A DNA stretch of 64,000 nucleotides from Nymphaea colorata (GCF_008831285.2 NC_045145.1:15888040-15952039); one strand, 5' to 3'; counted from the first letter of the stretch, positions 1 to 12,542 are shown. Translations and numbers: made by a program. The notes: generated from the sequence alone by a model not told the origin.

Positions 1-500
1 CGCGTTCGAGCCGAGCTAGGCCAGCTCAAATTTAGCATGCTTTAAGTGACAACTCGAGCTCAAGTTTAAGTATCTCAGCTCGAGCCCAAACTTGGTTTGG
101 CTCGACCAGAGCTTAGCTGAACCGCTAATGTTCAACAAAAATGGCAGCCAAAAGAATTGAGCTGAGTTCAAGATTGAGCTACACCAGCTCGAACTCGGCT
201 CCAATGCTTTCGGTGACAACTCCATCTCGACCTCAGCTTGGTGAAGCTCAAACTTGGTTCGGCTATGCCAAAGCTTAGCCGAGCCGCTTATTAAAAGAAA
301 TTAATGCTTGAATGGCCTTTCATTTATGATAAGGTCTTGTAATATCTCACGCATACTCTCATTTGAACGAGTTTAATGAGTTCAAAAGAGTCAAGATTAC
401 CTAACTCAAGCCTGACTCGTTTATTCGATCAAACCCATTTTTTTAGTTCAAAATAGACTCGTTCATTACAGGTGAGTTCAAATTGAACTGGAGTTAGCTC
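1..500. repeat. Degenerate AGCTCGAGC-type dispersed repeat
   Basis: This stretch is dense in variants of CTCGAGC, AGCTCGAGC and GGCTCGA in both orientations, with frequent AGCT and GAGCC cores. It has no open frame that looks like protein. The same vocabulary recurs at about 1165-1370, 44870-45250 and 57170-57310, so I read it as one dispersed, strongly decayed repeat family. I cannot assign it to a transposon superfamily because no clear ends are visible. Confidence 0.5.
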
Positions 501-2300
501 AATTCGTTAAACGCCCTCAATAATGCATGAACCTTAAATATATCTCATTTTAACATGGAACTGTAACTATCAATCGAACCAACGGCGAGCCCCTAATCGG
601 CCACGGGCCCGGCGTGGTTCGAACCTAGCACCGGCGTGACCCCAGCTCGCACGCCAAGTTCGATCAAACGGCACGATGAATTTCAAATCAACGGTGGCGG
701 GGACACTGTCGTCATATCCGTAGATGGTCTGCACATTCGGGGTATTCGCCCACGTAGGATATTCGCATCCAACGAGAGCCCGAGGCTTCCCCCGAGTTTC
801 AAACGCGAAGAGGAGTACGAGAATGCCCAAAAGAATCCCCAAACAAAACTAAATACCCAAAAATGCCACAGAGCCGATGCTCTCGGGCCCGCACGACAAC
901 CCGTCCTTGTTCCTCTCCCGCTCAGCCAAGCGAAAAGGAACTTTTCGCTCTGGGTCCAACATGTTGCTGTAAATTTTAAAAAGCGACGTACTTCTACGTT
1001 TATTGGAATGGGTGGGAGATTGTGTGTACTGGCCAGCTTACATCGCCGTTAGTTTAAGAAGAGCCACACACTTATAGGTTTATTACCATGGGTGGTAGGG
1101 TGTTGTGCTAACCAGCATTAACTACTACTTTTCTCTATTTCGCATATAACTTGCAATTATCAAAATTTGTTAGTAGGATTGTTCAATGAGTCGAGCCAAT
1201 TTAAATTGAACTAAACTTGTTGAGTTAAAGCTTGAATTGACCTCAACTCGTTTGTTAAATGAGAAATCCTCAAGCTTAAACGAAAACTTGAGTGTGTACA
1301 TGAGTCAAATTTCAGTCGTGTGTGCTTGATTCGATTAAACTCAAGTGGGATTTTACAACTTTAATATTTTAAATAAGGTTCCGTGGATTTTACTGTGCAC
1401 CAAGGGAAACTTTGTATGTCTTTTCACTTTCAATCAAATATAAGAAAAATTAACCAGCTAAAATAGATACATGAAGATAATTTTACCGTGCAAAAAACGT
1501 CATACCCTCTGAAATCTAACTTTTTACCATGAATTTTTTTCCGTGGTGAATTTATTTACCATGGATTTTTTTTCTGTGGTGAATTTACCATTTCAATTTT
1601 TTATCTGCCACCGAATCGAGCCTAAGTGATCTTAGATTTGTATACCATGCATTAATTAAAATCATTTACGCAACTTGGGGCTTTGTATGTTCATTTCTGC
1701 ATGTTATTTGTTTGAACTTTGCTTAATTGAGATGAACTTCGATACAATTTATTTGAGGAGAGCTTAAGCTGACCTGGGTCCCGGCTTGGCTCATGTAAAT
1801 TACTGCCTGTTAGTAAGGGTGACTAAAGGGGATTGAATTTGTATAGCACTAGATTTCACGGTTCAACAAACTAAGAATCTTAAATTAAATTCATGGGACG
1901 TGCAATAAATATATTGCACTCGTGTTTCACTATTTTCTTTGTAATATACGCTCATTTATGTTTGTTTAACACATTTTTCTATTCCAATAACCATATTTGA
2001 GGATTGGAAGAATTAAAAAAAAAAAAAGAAATCATCTTCCCCTGGACAACAAACTATAGCTGGAAGATCGTATTTATGCCAGAGAGAAGCTCCATTTCGG
2101 AAAATTGGGAAACATGGAGCCAAGTTCGTCCGGATTAGGAGCAATATGTTGGACTAAAGTAGAAAATTTTCGAATAAGAAAAATGCGGTGAAAGGGACCC
2201 GCCATCTCTCCCCGTGACGAACCACGATGGGGTGGGGCGGATCTGTGGAGGTCAGCGAGGGTAACGTCCAGATTTCCGACAAGTCACGAGGTTAAAAGAG
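501..2300. other. Intergenic region upstream of the DYRK kinase gene
   Basis: I see no gene here. About 560-900 is unusually GC-rich but its open frames match nothing I know. About 1165-1370 repeats the degenerate GAGCC/CTCAAG words of the window start. About 1480-1600 holds near-repeats of a 'tttaccatggattttttt..gtggtgaattt' phrase. From about 2160 the sequence becomes GC-rich and GA-rich, consistent with the promoter and transcribed leader of the kinase gene that follows. Confidence 0.5.
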
Positions 2301-2399
2301 TAAAAAGGATGGGGAGGGAGAAACCAAGGACGCCATGGTTGTGCATCTGCCATTATTTCTGCTCGAGGCAAGAGGGAGACAGACAGAAGAAGGAGAAGG

Positions 2400-3336
2400 G
2401 AGAAACTGGAAGAAGAAAAGCGTCGAGCATTGACGCACGTCGTGTCGTCTCCTCGGCTAGCCGTTGCGATGGGATTGCCGCTCGCCCCCCGCCCTTCCCC
2501 ACCTTGTTCGTCTTCGTCGTGCTTCTGATGGGCGTTGTCCATTTTCATCGATCTGTAAGCCCATCGCTTTCATTTCTTCTGCTTCAACTTCTTGTTTTTG
2601 TTTGTCTTCTTATTTCGTGTCATTTTTCATTGGTTTTAGCGTCTTCTGCGTTTTTTGAGTCTGTATCGTTGAGGAGTCCTTCAGCTTCGGTCTCGGGGTT
2701 TATTGAACGCAGTCGTTTGGTGTTCTTTGCCTTTTCTATTATCGGTTTTGATTTGGTTGAATTTTCAGTTTTCGGGCTGTCGATCTCGATGGTTTCTGGG
2801 AAGATTTGGGCTTAGTCTTGGCGTGGGCGTGGCACGTTGTGGGTTTTTCTTTGCGCTTTCTTGATATTTCTGATGGAGGTTGGGTTCGGTTTGTTTTTTT
2901 CCGTTTTCGGGAAGGTTGCCGGGAAGTCGCTTTCTAGGGAGTTTCGTGTGTTGTTTCTCTTTAATCGCATGTTTTTCTTTATTTGGATTTGTTTCGCAAA
3001 AATTGAAGTAGACAAGGTAAAAACTGTTTTGCGTGAAAGAAGGTGGGTGGTAATATAAATCCGATTGCATTTCGTTTTATTGGTACTGAAAAGTGTTCCA
3101 GAAAATGAGAATGACCCCTGATTCTATGTAGTTTTTTAAAGTTTCTTTACCTAGCATTACTTATAGATCTCAAGAATGCTACATTTTGGTTTTTATTGTA
3201 TCTTAGGAATGCTTAATGTAGAGGTCGACGACCTTGGATGTTACATCGAGAGAAAGTTATGCACCCGTCGACTCTTTCGGCAATCTGAAGCTCGTAATTG
3301 TGAGCTCGGCCTTGGAGTACTTCGGCGCTGATAACA
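2400..3336 (+). promoter_or_regulatory. Probable spliced 5' leader of the DYRK kinase gene, with two uORFs
   Basis: A GA-rich then CT-rich leader-like stretch ends at a good donor (ATCT|GTAAGC, exon end near 2554). It can be joined to an acceptor (TATCTTAG|GAATGC, exon start near 3207), giving an inferred 5'-UTR intron of about 650 bp. The leader exon next to the start codon holds a start-stop uORF (ATG TAG, 3216-3221) and a 16-codon uORF (3238-3288) ending 48 bp before the main ATG. The intron and transcription start are inferences. The uORFs are visible directly. Confidence 0.45.
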
Positions 3337-6300
3337 ATGGCAGACACTATCGACGTCATCTTGGATTACTTGAAGAGGCACCGGTTTACAAAAGCTGAGG
3401 CTGCTCTAAGAGGGGAACTCGTTGGTCGTCAGGAATCAAATGGTGATCTGACACATCCTTTTACTGAAGGTTTGAATAACACAAATCGAGACGATGGTGC
3501 TTCAGATAGAGGTGCATATGCTTTTGAGCCTAGCCGGTCAGAAAAGCTTGCAAATCAGGCATCTGGAACTGGAAGCCTACCAGGCAGTGATTCATCTGCA
3601 GAGCTTATAGTTAAGGAGGTCGAATGTGGGAATGTTAGAAATAGTTCTGGGAGGACGTGGGAAAACAGCTCTGCTGTTGCAGAGACGAGCTTGAGCTTGT
3701 CTGAGAGGCGTATGGTGAATGAGTCCGCTGGAACTAGTGAGAAGAGCTTCGATTTCCAGCAAGGATCAACAAACCTGCAAAGCTTCAGCATGCCAAGCCT
3801 GTCTGCAGATCTTTATCCGTGGACTCTTGGCATGAAAACTGATGCAAACTTGAAAAATTCTGCCACTATTATGGAAAAAATTTCCGATCTTCGATTATCT
3901 GGAGATTCTGGACACCCTGAGCATCATAGTGTTTATAGCTTGAGTAAAAGTAATTCTGTGAAAAGTGTGAAGACTGTTGGAGATAGCTCTGGGTGGTGTC
4001 AGAAGAACAGCAGCGTCATAAGTGAGTCTAGAACTCTTGGCTCGAAAAACGGTTCTAGGGACACTGATGTCTCAGAAGCAATGCCATCATGGTCTGGGTT
4101 TGGAGGTAATGCAGCTGAAGAAAAGCACCAGAGGGTCCAAGGGAGGGAGCATAATGATGACAACAAAACTAGCAAGCCATTGGATACTATTCCCTTGGAA
4201 ATATCTTCAGATGGGAGCAAACATGGTGGTCTGTATCTAAAAGATCAAATGCGAGAGTATGCATGGACAAAAGATTGTGGAACATCATGCCCTCCTGCAG
4301 ATGCATGGAAGGAATGCTCCATTAAGACAGTGTTTCCATTCCCCATGGCTGAAGCAACATCTGCATACAGAAATGTTACCGGTACAACCTCTGGGCGCTC
4401 TGATGGTGGTGGCAAAGAAGGGAAAAGGGGTGGTGAAGGAGCAGAATTATTATCTTCAAACAGTACCCATGCGACTCAAACTTCTTTCGTAGGTATATCT
4501 AAAGCCACTTTCGAACATACAAACACTGGAAACAGGGGTGTCACTATCAATAATGAAAATCACAAGGAAGAACTGCCGAGATTGCCACCTGTCAAACTAA
4601 AGTCAGAAGAGAAGTCCGGAAACATTCATTGGGAGGACAAGGGTGGCCACTATGGACTAGCACCAAAACCGTCGAACTTGGATAATGCATTTTTAATAGG
4701 ATCCTTTCTGGATGTTCCTGTTGGACAAGACATTAATTCTTCAGGTGCTTTGCCCGAACTTATAATATTTATCTTTTGTCTTTGGTGTATCCTGATCTCA
4801 TATGTTAATTCAGAGAAAAAATAACATCATTTGGAACGACAAAGCGTGCAATATGCATGTAGATGTTTATTTGATATCGCCAAAATAAGGGCATGGGAAT
4901 CTATCTCTTTCATTATTCTTTTTTTCCTTTCTTCGTGCTTAGAGCAAAACACATAATTGGTGCACATTGGTTCATGATTTTGCCCTTCCATACCTTTATT
5001 GTAAACATATGACTCTCCTGTAACTGGTGCATGTTGATGGTTCAAGAATGTGACTGCAAGAGGGCACATGCATCAGCAACCAAGCATCATATCTGCAGGC
5101 CATCTAAAATTGTTCGACTTTTGGAAAACATGGTTCCTGCTTTGAGTTGCTTCCAATCTTTCATGTCTTTATTGGTTAGGATTTTCTACTAAGTGATCGT
5201 CAAGCAATGTGAATGCTGTAAGCTTGCATATCCTTGATATATTCATTCCATAGTTCTACATATGCTTATCTCTCTTTTATTCAAAACATCAGTTATTCTG
5301 CCCTAGCTATCCTTTTCTTGATCACTCTCTCAAATGCTGTTTTTGAATGAAACAGGTGGAAGGAAGACAGCTGGAAGTAGTTGGCTGTCAGTAAGTCAAG
5401 GAATTGCAGAGGATACATCAGATTTTGTTTCTGGGTTTGCTACAGCTGGTGATGGACTGAGTGAATCTATTGACTACCCAAACGAGTATTGGGATTCTGA
5501 TGAATATGAAGATGATGATGACGTTGGGTACATGAGGCAGCCTATTGAAGACGAGTCTTGGTTTCTGGCACATGAAATTGACTATCCTAGTGATAATGAG
5601 AAGGGAACTGTGCGTGGCAGTGCTCCTGATCATCAGGAAAGGTCCCAACCAAAAGATGATGATGATCAATCTTTTGCAGAAGAGGATTCTTATTTTTCAG
5701 GGGAGCAGTATATTCAGGCCAAGAACATTGAGCAGGTTGCCGTGCCTGAGGATCCAGTAGTATCCATGACTGAAATGTACGGAAGAACTGATGAAAATGA
5801 TCTCATTGCTCAATATGATGGGCAGTTGATGGATGAAGAAGAGCTAAATCTGATGCGAGCAGAGCCTGTTTGGCAGGGGTTTGTCACCCAAACAAGCGAA
5901 CTTATTATGCTGGGTAATGACAGGGGCCTGAAAGAGCATGGTCACCATCGACATGAAGACCCATGCATTGATGAGGACCAACATGGTTCGGTCAGGTCTA
6001 TAGGTGTAGGGATTAACAGTGATGTGGCTGATTTCGGCAGTGAAGTACGGGAAAGTTTGATTGGAGAGAGCAGCGAAGGAGACTTGGAATATTTCCCTGA
6101 CCAGGACACAAGTGTTTCTGAATCGAAAAAGGCACACCATCAAAAGGTGAAAATATCTTGTAAGAGAGTAGGAATAGATAAAGCAAGGGCATATAAGTCC
6201 ATGTCAGGTAAAAGCATCATTGGGCCTGACAGTGATGGTTGTGCTCTTGGAATGGACTATGATGGTGGATTTTCATTTCCATCTCCTTTGAGGGCTGAGG

Positions 6301-9300
6301 AAGTGATGAAGTCAGAGACTGATAAGGCTTTCTGGTCAGTGAAAGGTGATGGGCTTACTGCTGAGGACGACACCGATGATGGTGCTGGCCTGATTGAGGC
6401 AGAAGACATGCTGGCTTCATGGAGGAGAAAAAGTACTGAGTCCTCACCTGCTAAGAGCTCAAGGGATGAAGGCATCACTAACACAAGAAGATCACAGTCC
6501 TCATCATCTGCAGTTTCAAATTCATATTATGGTTATGGAGATAGAGAGCAGATCAACAATGCGCAGGATGAGAAAGTAAGTGATACCAGGGAAGAAGATG
6601 CAGTGACAACCCTGGAAGATGAAGAGGCGGCTGCTGTGCAAGAGCAAGTACGGCAGATAAAAGCTCAGGAGGAGGAATTTGAAACCTTCAATCTCAAGAT
6701 TGTCCACAGAAAAAATAGGTTGCTCCAACATCTTAATCCTTTACAATTTCAATGATCTGCTGTTCTTCTGTTTGTGAACTTAATGGTTATGCCATTGCCA
6801 AGTATGTCCATCCGATGTAATGCCAGTTTCTTGCTGCATTCAATGTGTAGCTTGGAGGGCATCTTGGAAAAGCAATTACCTCTGACATTCTCCAACTAAC
6901 CACTTTTTTCTTTTTTACACTTCAAGTCTATGCTCACTGTCTTCTTGTCTTATTGGTTAGGACGGGTTTTGAGGAAGACAAGAATTTCCATGTTGTCCTG
7001 AACTCCGTGATTGCTGGGCGTTATCATGTTACTGAGTATTTAGGCTCTGCTGCATTTAGCAAAGCTATTCAAGCACATGATTTGCACACTGGCATGGATG
7101 TATGTGTCAAGATAATCAAGAACAATAAAGATTTTTTTGACCAGAGTCTTGATGAAATAAAGCTCCTTAAATTTGTCAACAAGCATGATCCTGGTGACAA
7201 ATATCATATTCTTCGGCTCTATGATTACTTTTACTACCGAGTGAGTATAATCTGTTCTTTCTGACTGCTTATTCGTTATGAAATTCTCGCAGAGATTCAT
7301 AGGATGGTGCCCTTGGCAAGTTAAATGTCAATTGGTTTCCATTTGTTTTGAAGCATTGTCAATTCGCTTATCTGATAGTTCATTGATAGTTGATGCATTT
7401 ACTTGTGGAACCTTATATAATCATGACTTCAAGAAGCAAGAAGGAGAGGTTCTAGAACAAATAGTCGTTTCACTTTCACTCCAAGCCCTGGACTTTTCAA
7501 GTGTGTGATGCTAGTACAAGATGTTATATTCTTCCGAGACATCTATTGGGCTCTTTATGAGTGTATTTATAACTAAAAACAAATTGCAGAAGTGTCACTT
7601 CATTGTGTCCCCTCTCACACGCAGATGTATCTATGCTATGAATAATTTGACATTATTGGATCAAATTGAAATAATATTGCAGAATATTCTAGGATAAGAA
7701 ACATAGAGGAGGTAATGATCAGGATGATTAGGTCAACTGTTATAATTTTATAGCTCCTTTTTTTCTATTCTTGCATCAGCGGCATGTGGTGTTCATCATC
7801 AATTTTTTCATTTCGTGTATTTTGGCATTTATATTATGTCTCCTAAGCCCTACATTAAATAATTTAAATTATGTGTTGGCCAACTCTTCATGTATGCATT
7901 AATAATAAAATTTATGTCCTTGTCTTTGATGCAAATCATTCTACCTTCTTCTAGTTTCTAACTTTCTTCCCCGCTACACCAGCATATTCTTGCAAGAACC
8001 AGCCACAACGTTGTTCATTAATGTAAGCAAGCCCTTGACTTTTAATGAAACATGGAAGGGAATTACCTTTGTGAAGTTTGGTGATATGTTTTCAGTTAAA
8101 GACTTAAATAGAAGTCCAACAGTTCATGGGCCTGATTTTTTTGACAATTCAACATTTTGATCCTTTTTAAAATCATTATAAATAAATATGCGCCAAAAAA
8201 CATGTGTGTCTTTTTGCATGTGTCCCTTATACAAAACTTTAACGTCCTGGTACTTTATAACGTCTAGTCATTTGATGACTCATGACTGTTAAACATCGTG
8301 GGCTATGGATTAAGTGAGTTTTCCAGTCCTCTTTCAGCCAGGCTCTCAAACGCTTTCTCCTTCTTGGACAGGAACATTTGCTGATTGTGTGTGAGCTTCT
8401 GAAGGCAAACCTGTATGAATTTCACAAATTCAACAGAGAATCTGGAGGAGAGGTGTACTTTACAATGCCAAGATTGCAGGTATTACTAAAAGCTGGTTGT
8501 GCATCCTCCAATTCCAAGAATATTTTTCTCTTAAAGTTCCTTTTCCATCTAATCATAGGGTTGCTCCTGCAGTCTATTACTATCCAGTGTCTGGAGGCTC
8601 TTCAATTCTTGCACAGTCTTGGTCTTATCCATTGTGATCTGAAGCCGGAGAACATTTTAGTTAAAAGTTACAGTAGATGTGAAGTTAAGGTTATTGACCT
8701 TGGGAGTAGCTGCTTCGAAACAGATCATCTTTGCTCCTATGTTCAGTCTCGATCTTATCGGGCACCAGAGGTTATCTTGGGCCTTTCTTATGATAAGAAA
8801 ATTGATATTTGGTCTCTTGGTTGTATCTTAGCAGAACTTTGCACTGGAAATGTAAGTTGGTGATGCTTTACCATTTTATTACTTGCCAGAACATGCATCT
8901 GAATTTGTAATGAATGGTTTCTGTCACTGCAGGTTCTCTTCCAAAATGATTCACCAGCAACTCTACTTGCCCGAGTCATTGGTATCATCGGGCCAATTGA
9001 CCAAGACATGCTTGCACAGGGACGTGATACATACAAGTACTTTACAAAAAACCACATGCTGTATGAGCGTAATCAGGTATTCCTTTTATGATCTTCAGTT
9101 CAGTTGAATTCAGTTGTCTTGCTCATGAAAAACTCGCAATGGGAGTAACCCAATGGTGGTTAAGGTTCAGGATTCCCTTGAATACTTGTGTGACCTTAGG
9201 ATGAAAAGGCTTGCAAAACTGCGGTATCTAGAATTTTTTATACGAACAATATTTACAATCCTGAAATTTTAGTATGTAGAAAAACCTGCTTCCTTTAACC

Positions 9301-10205
9301 GAATTATTTGATATTTCCCTCCTTTATCATTCATGCATTGGTTGGCAGGCTAAGAAATGCTTTTTGGGTGTTTTAAGTAATGCAAAGTATCAGATACTGT
9401 AGCAAATCGGCATTTTTTGCTAGTGTAAAATATAGGTTTCTCAAGCAAATTAGGCTACCATCCTGAAAGTTTGTACTGCAACTCATAAATGCTTTATTTC
9501 TATCAGGGCTTATCGATATTAGCAAAGACATGATGTTTTGAAAATACTATGCCCGTGTGTAGTCAACATGCTAGTGGTGGACCTTCAAAGAGGACTAGGT
9601 GGTGGGTGGTGGAAGCTCGAAAAAGACTAGGCAGGCCAAAAAATTAAAGGAAGAAGGAAAGAGAAGAAAGAAGAAGCACAAAGAAAAAAAGGAAAAAAGT
9701 AATAATGCAAAGGAAAAAGCAGATGAATAAGAAGGAAAAAAGGAAAAAAAACCTTTTAAGAACTTTTCTTGCATTAACCACCTAGGTACTACAGCCTAGA
9801 TGCAAGGTGGCCATCCAGGCCCTAGGAGGGTGCCCAGGCACATTCACTTTTAACTACAAAATGGGAATTGATTGTTCAATTTTTTAAACTTTGATTGCAA
9901 AACCTTCAAAATGTCATCTGTTTGTGAAATGTTTTGAATACTCTGTTTTATCTTATTAGAACTTGCAAACATATAAGAGGATATGTAAATGTGCATAAAG
10001 AAGTAAATAAACAAATTATAAAATCGGAAGTATCATTTTATGACGGATGTTTATTTTTTGTGGTTTTTTTTCAAATTTTGGTATATTTTATTTTATATGA
10101 AGAAGTTCCAATATGCTAATATTCTCTTGAATAAAACTACATGATCAGTTTTGTTGCAAGGCTGTGGGTGTAAAGTAACTCCAAAAAGCTTGGATATAAA
10201 CATAC

Positions 10206-10284
<79 letters not shown>

Positions 10285-10854
10285 ATTTGATAATTTAAAA
10301 AAAATGACTAATTGAGAAAGCAATATTAAGTTATTAACAGCTTTTAAGAAGTTCTAGAAAATAAATAAGAAAATGGACAATGTCGAACATGGTTAAACTT
10401 GCTTGAATAAAAGAAGTCATGGGTATGTTGATTGCATTTAACATGGTTTGCCTGTATCCAAGGCTGAACCCTTTTCCGTATCAATGTCATAGAAGAGTGC
10501 TAAAAATGTTTACGAACTTCCAAATGACAGATCATGAAATTATCTACTTTTGAAGATAGTGAGCGTGGCTTTAAGTGTCCATCTTTACCAACATGTTGGT
10601 TTTCCAAGCCTAGAAATGAACTGAACATTTTATCTTCTACAAAAATCATTGTCATATTTTTTCAGGATACAAACAAATTAGAGTACTTGATTCCGAAGAA
10701 GTCATCATTACGACATCGGTTACCTATGGGGGATCAGGGATTTATAGATTTCGTTGCTCATCTACTTGAAGTAAACCCGAAGAAGCGGCCCACAGCAAGC
10801 AAAGCTCTTAAGCATCCATGGCTATCATTTCCTTATGAGCCAATTTCATCTTGA
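3337..10854 (+). CDS. DYRK-family dual-specificity protein kinase with LisH-like N-terminus (plant type)
   Basis: Seven coding exons: 3337-4744, 5356-6718, 6961-7240, 8372-8479, 8573-8851, 8933-9076, 10666-10854. They total 3771 nt, 1256 aa. Residues 4-30 resemble a LisH dimerisation helix pair (DVILDYLKRHRF..AEAALRGEL). Residues 30 to about 940 are acidic, Ser-rich and probably disordered, with a plant-conserved block around DYPNEYWDSDEYEDDDD and SWLSVSQGIAEDTSDF. The C-terminal kinase domain (about 945-1250) shows Lys974 in VCVKII, HCDLKPEN with Asp1075, DLGSS in place of DFG, and the activation segment SYVQSRSYRAPEV. That segment keeps the second tyrosine of the DYRK YxY pair (Tyr1109) but has Cys at the first. 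DYRKs autophosphorylate this tyrosine and then phosphorylate Ser/Thr. The substrate here is unknown. Introns are 0.1-1.6 kb and the last holds a long (TA)n. Family assignment is strong; the Arabidopsis relatives I recall are the DYRKP genes. Confidence 0.93.
9585..9850. repeat. Low-complexity purine-rich tract with CCTAGG-type words in a DYRK intron
   Basis: Starts with 'gactaggtggtgggtggtgg', passes through about 110 bp of GA/AAG-rich sequence, and ends with 'ccaggccctaggagggtgcccaggcac'. CCTAGG/GGTGCCTAGG wording occurs again at about 55900-55950 in a UGE intron ('ggagcctagacgggtgcttagagagg'). It may be a decayed dispersed repeat; I see no ends. Confidence 0.3.
10209..10282. repeat. (TA)37 microsatellite in the last DYRK intron
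   Basis: An uninterrupted run of about 37 TA units lies inside the 1589-bp intron between exons 6 and 7 of the kinase gene, about 380 bp before the acceptor. It should be length-variable and could form a cruciform. Confidence 0.97.
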
Positions 10855-12374
10855 TACATCTATCAGTTTTGATGATCATGGGATGTTGAATCAGATGGTG
10901 TTCTTCAGACCTACTGCTAAATTCTGTTCCTAGGCTCGGTTCTTTTGGGAGCATGACCATCCCAAACCCGCAAAAGTTCGAACTCCACTCTTGACAGTTG
11001 ATTTGTACATTAGATGCTGACCTCGCCAGCCGTTGTTCCAACAAGGCATGAAGCGTTTGCCTGTGCGGCTACTGGAACGGATCTCAGTAACGGGAAGATT
11101 GTTGTATCCTTACTTGTAACTTGGGTTGTAATTTTTCACGCCCCTGTTGTTCCTGAATTCTTTCTTTGTTGGCAGACCACTTTGTGCATATGCTGTGATC
11201 TTTCTGTTTCCTTTTCTTCTGTCCCAGCGTCGTATAACAGATGATGCTTTGGCTGGCTGCTTGCTATGTCACTTGTCCTTTCCATATTGATGATGCTGAT
11301 TGTGCTAGTAGTTCGTCATGCATCTCTGTGATTTTTGATATTATTCTGAATGACAGAATTCTGATTCCAAGCATCTCTCTCTCTCTCTCTCTCTCTCTCC
11401 CCAACACACTCCACATCACCCTGTCCGTCTATGTTGACACGTCGTTTACACACGACTTTTTTTCTTCTCATATTACTTTCGGCGCGGCGCAACCCATCTG
11501 GAGGCTAAGCCTCCATTCTTTATTACCAAAAAATATTGTCCGGAGATGGTGGGCATCCCATCAACCAAACCAAGATAACTTTGAAGCAAACCAAGATAAC
11601 AGCGAAAGGTTGAACACCTAGAAGGCAAGAAAAGGGAACAAACTGCGAATGTGGCTCAGTCCTTCCGACGGCTCAGAATCGTCGGAGAACTTACTGAACT
11701 GGTCATTTTTCTTGGGGCATTTCTAGAATCTGGTCCCTGAAAGTATTCAGATTTCTGGTTTAGCCTTGGACATGGCTTTTTACCCAAGTAGCTTAAAGTC
11801 CGATATCTACATGTAGATGAGTAAAGACCTTTTTGAATTTCAGACACCAAACCAAAACTACATCGAATTTGAAATGGAATCCTGTTTGGTTTACCAGATC
11901 CGACGAAATGGGCTGGATTCTGTGATGGTTGTGGTGTACCATCACCCTTAACAGCCCTCCTTAGGCAATAACACCAATTTCTTGACTGGACTTGAAACGA
12001 ATGAAATAAACTTGTAGCTTGGTATCAAACAAGTGGATATTTCAAATCCAAGTCTGAGTAAACTCTAACCTGATCCTTTTAAATTTTCTGTACTGGAAAG
12101 TTGCCCGATCTTGTGCGTTTCCGATGGATCCAATTCCACGAGGACCTCATCCTATAAGTGGAGAAAACATTTTCTTTTTTCAATGTTGGTTCAAGCATGG
12201 CCGCGCTCATATGTGAAGCATCCTACGCAGGTGGATACATATTAATTAGCCTTCTTAAGGTAGAATCCATTTATCTAAGCATCCCAAACGATCAAGAGAC
12301 AAAGACGGACCCACCGAAAAATTGGCGAGTTGCCGACGGTCTACGTACGTTTACAAGGCCGGTCTCTAACAAAT
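10855..12374. other. 3' flank of the DYRK gene and intergenic spacer
   Basis: The first few hundred bases are presumably 3' UTR, but I could not place a poly(A) site. A (TC)13 microsatellite lies at 11374-11399. The rest shows no recognisable gene on either strand. Confidence 0.5.
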
Positions 12375-12417
12375 AGTCCTGTATTTTCTTTTTTTCGAAA
12401 TACGTTATAGTATAAAA
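12375..12417 (+). promoter_or_regulatory. U6 snRNA promoter: TATA box and weak USE-like element
   Basis: TATAAAAC begins at 12411, 30 bp upstream of the first U6 base, the position expected for plant Pol III snRNA genes. An upstream sequence element (consensus RTCCCACATCG) should lie about 25 bp before the TATA. AGTCCTGTATT at 12375-12385 sits at that spacing but matches only partly, so the USE is degenerate or the gene may be weakly expressed. Confidence 0.6.
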
Positions 12418-12440
12418 CGAAGCGTCTTTGTGCATCCATT

Positions 12441-12460
12441 GTCTCTTCGGAGACATCCGA

Positions 12461-12492
<32 letters not shown>

Positions 12493-12542
12493 GGCCCCTG
12501 CGCAAGGATGACACGCACAAATCGAGAAATGGTCCAAATTTT
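12441..12542 (+). ncRNA. U6 spliceosomal snRNA
   Basis: The 102-nt region matches plant U6 nearly base for base. It has the 5' stem-loop (GTCTCTTCGGAGAC), the ACAGAGA box that pairs with the 5' splice site (within GATACAGAGAAGATTAGCA), the AGC/U4-pairing region, the CTGCGCAAGGATGACACG internal stem-loop, and the 3' end GAAATGGTCCAAATTTT. U6 forms the catalytic core of the spliceosome with U2. The 5' stem differs from the form I remember (GTCCCTTCGGGGAC) by a C-to-T and a matching G-to-A change that keep base pairing. That argues for a functional copy and against a decayed pseudogene. Confidence 0.95.

Noticed and set aside
580-650. tRNA-like B-box (GGTTCGAACC)
   Set aside because: The T-stem arms do not pair, and no acceptor stem or A box fits around it.
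636-1052. 138-codon open frame
   Set aside because: No family features, biased composition, and no upstream promoter or splice context; most likely chance in a GC-rich stretch.
6660-6675. Match to the start of miR390 (AAGCTCAGGAGG)
   Set aside because: It lies inside a coding exon (Lys-Ala-Gln-Glu-Glu) and has no complementary arm nearby.
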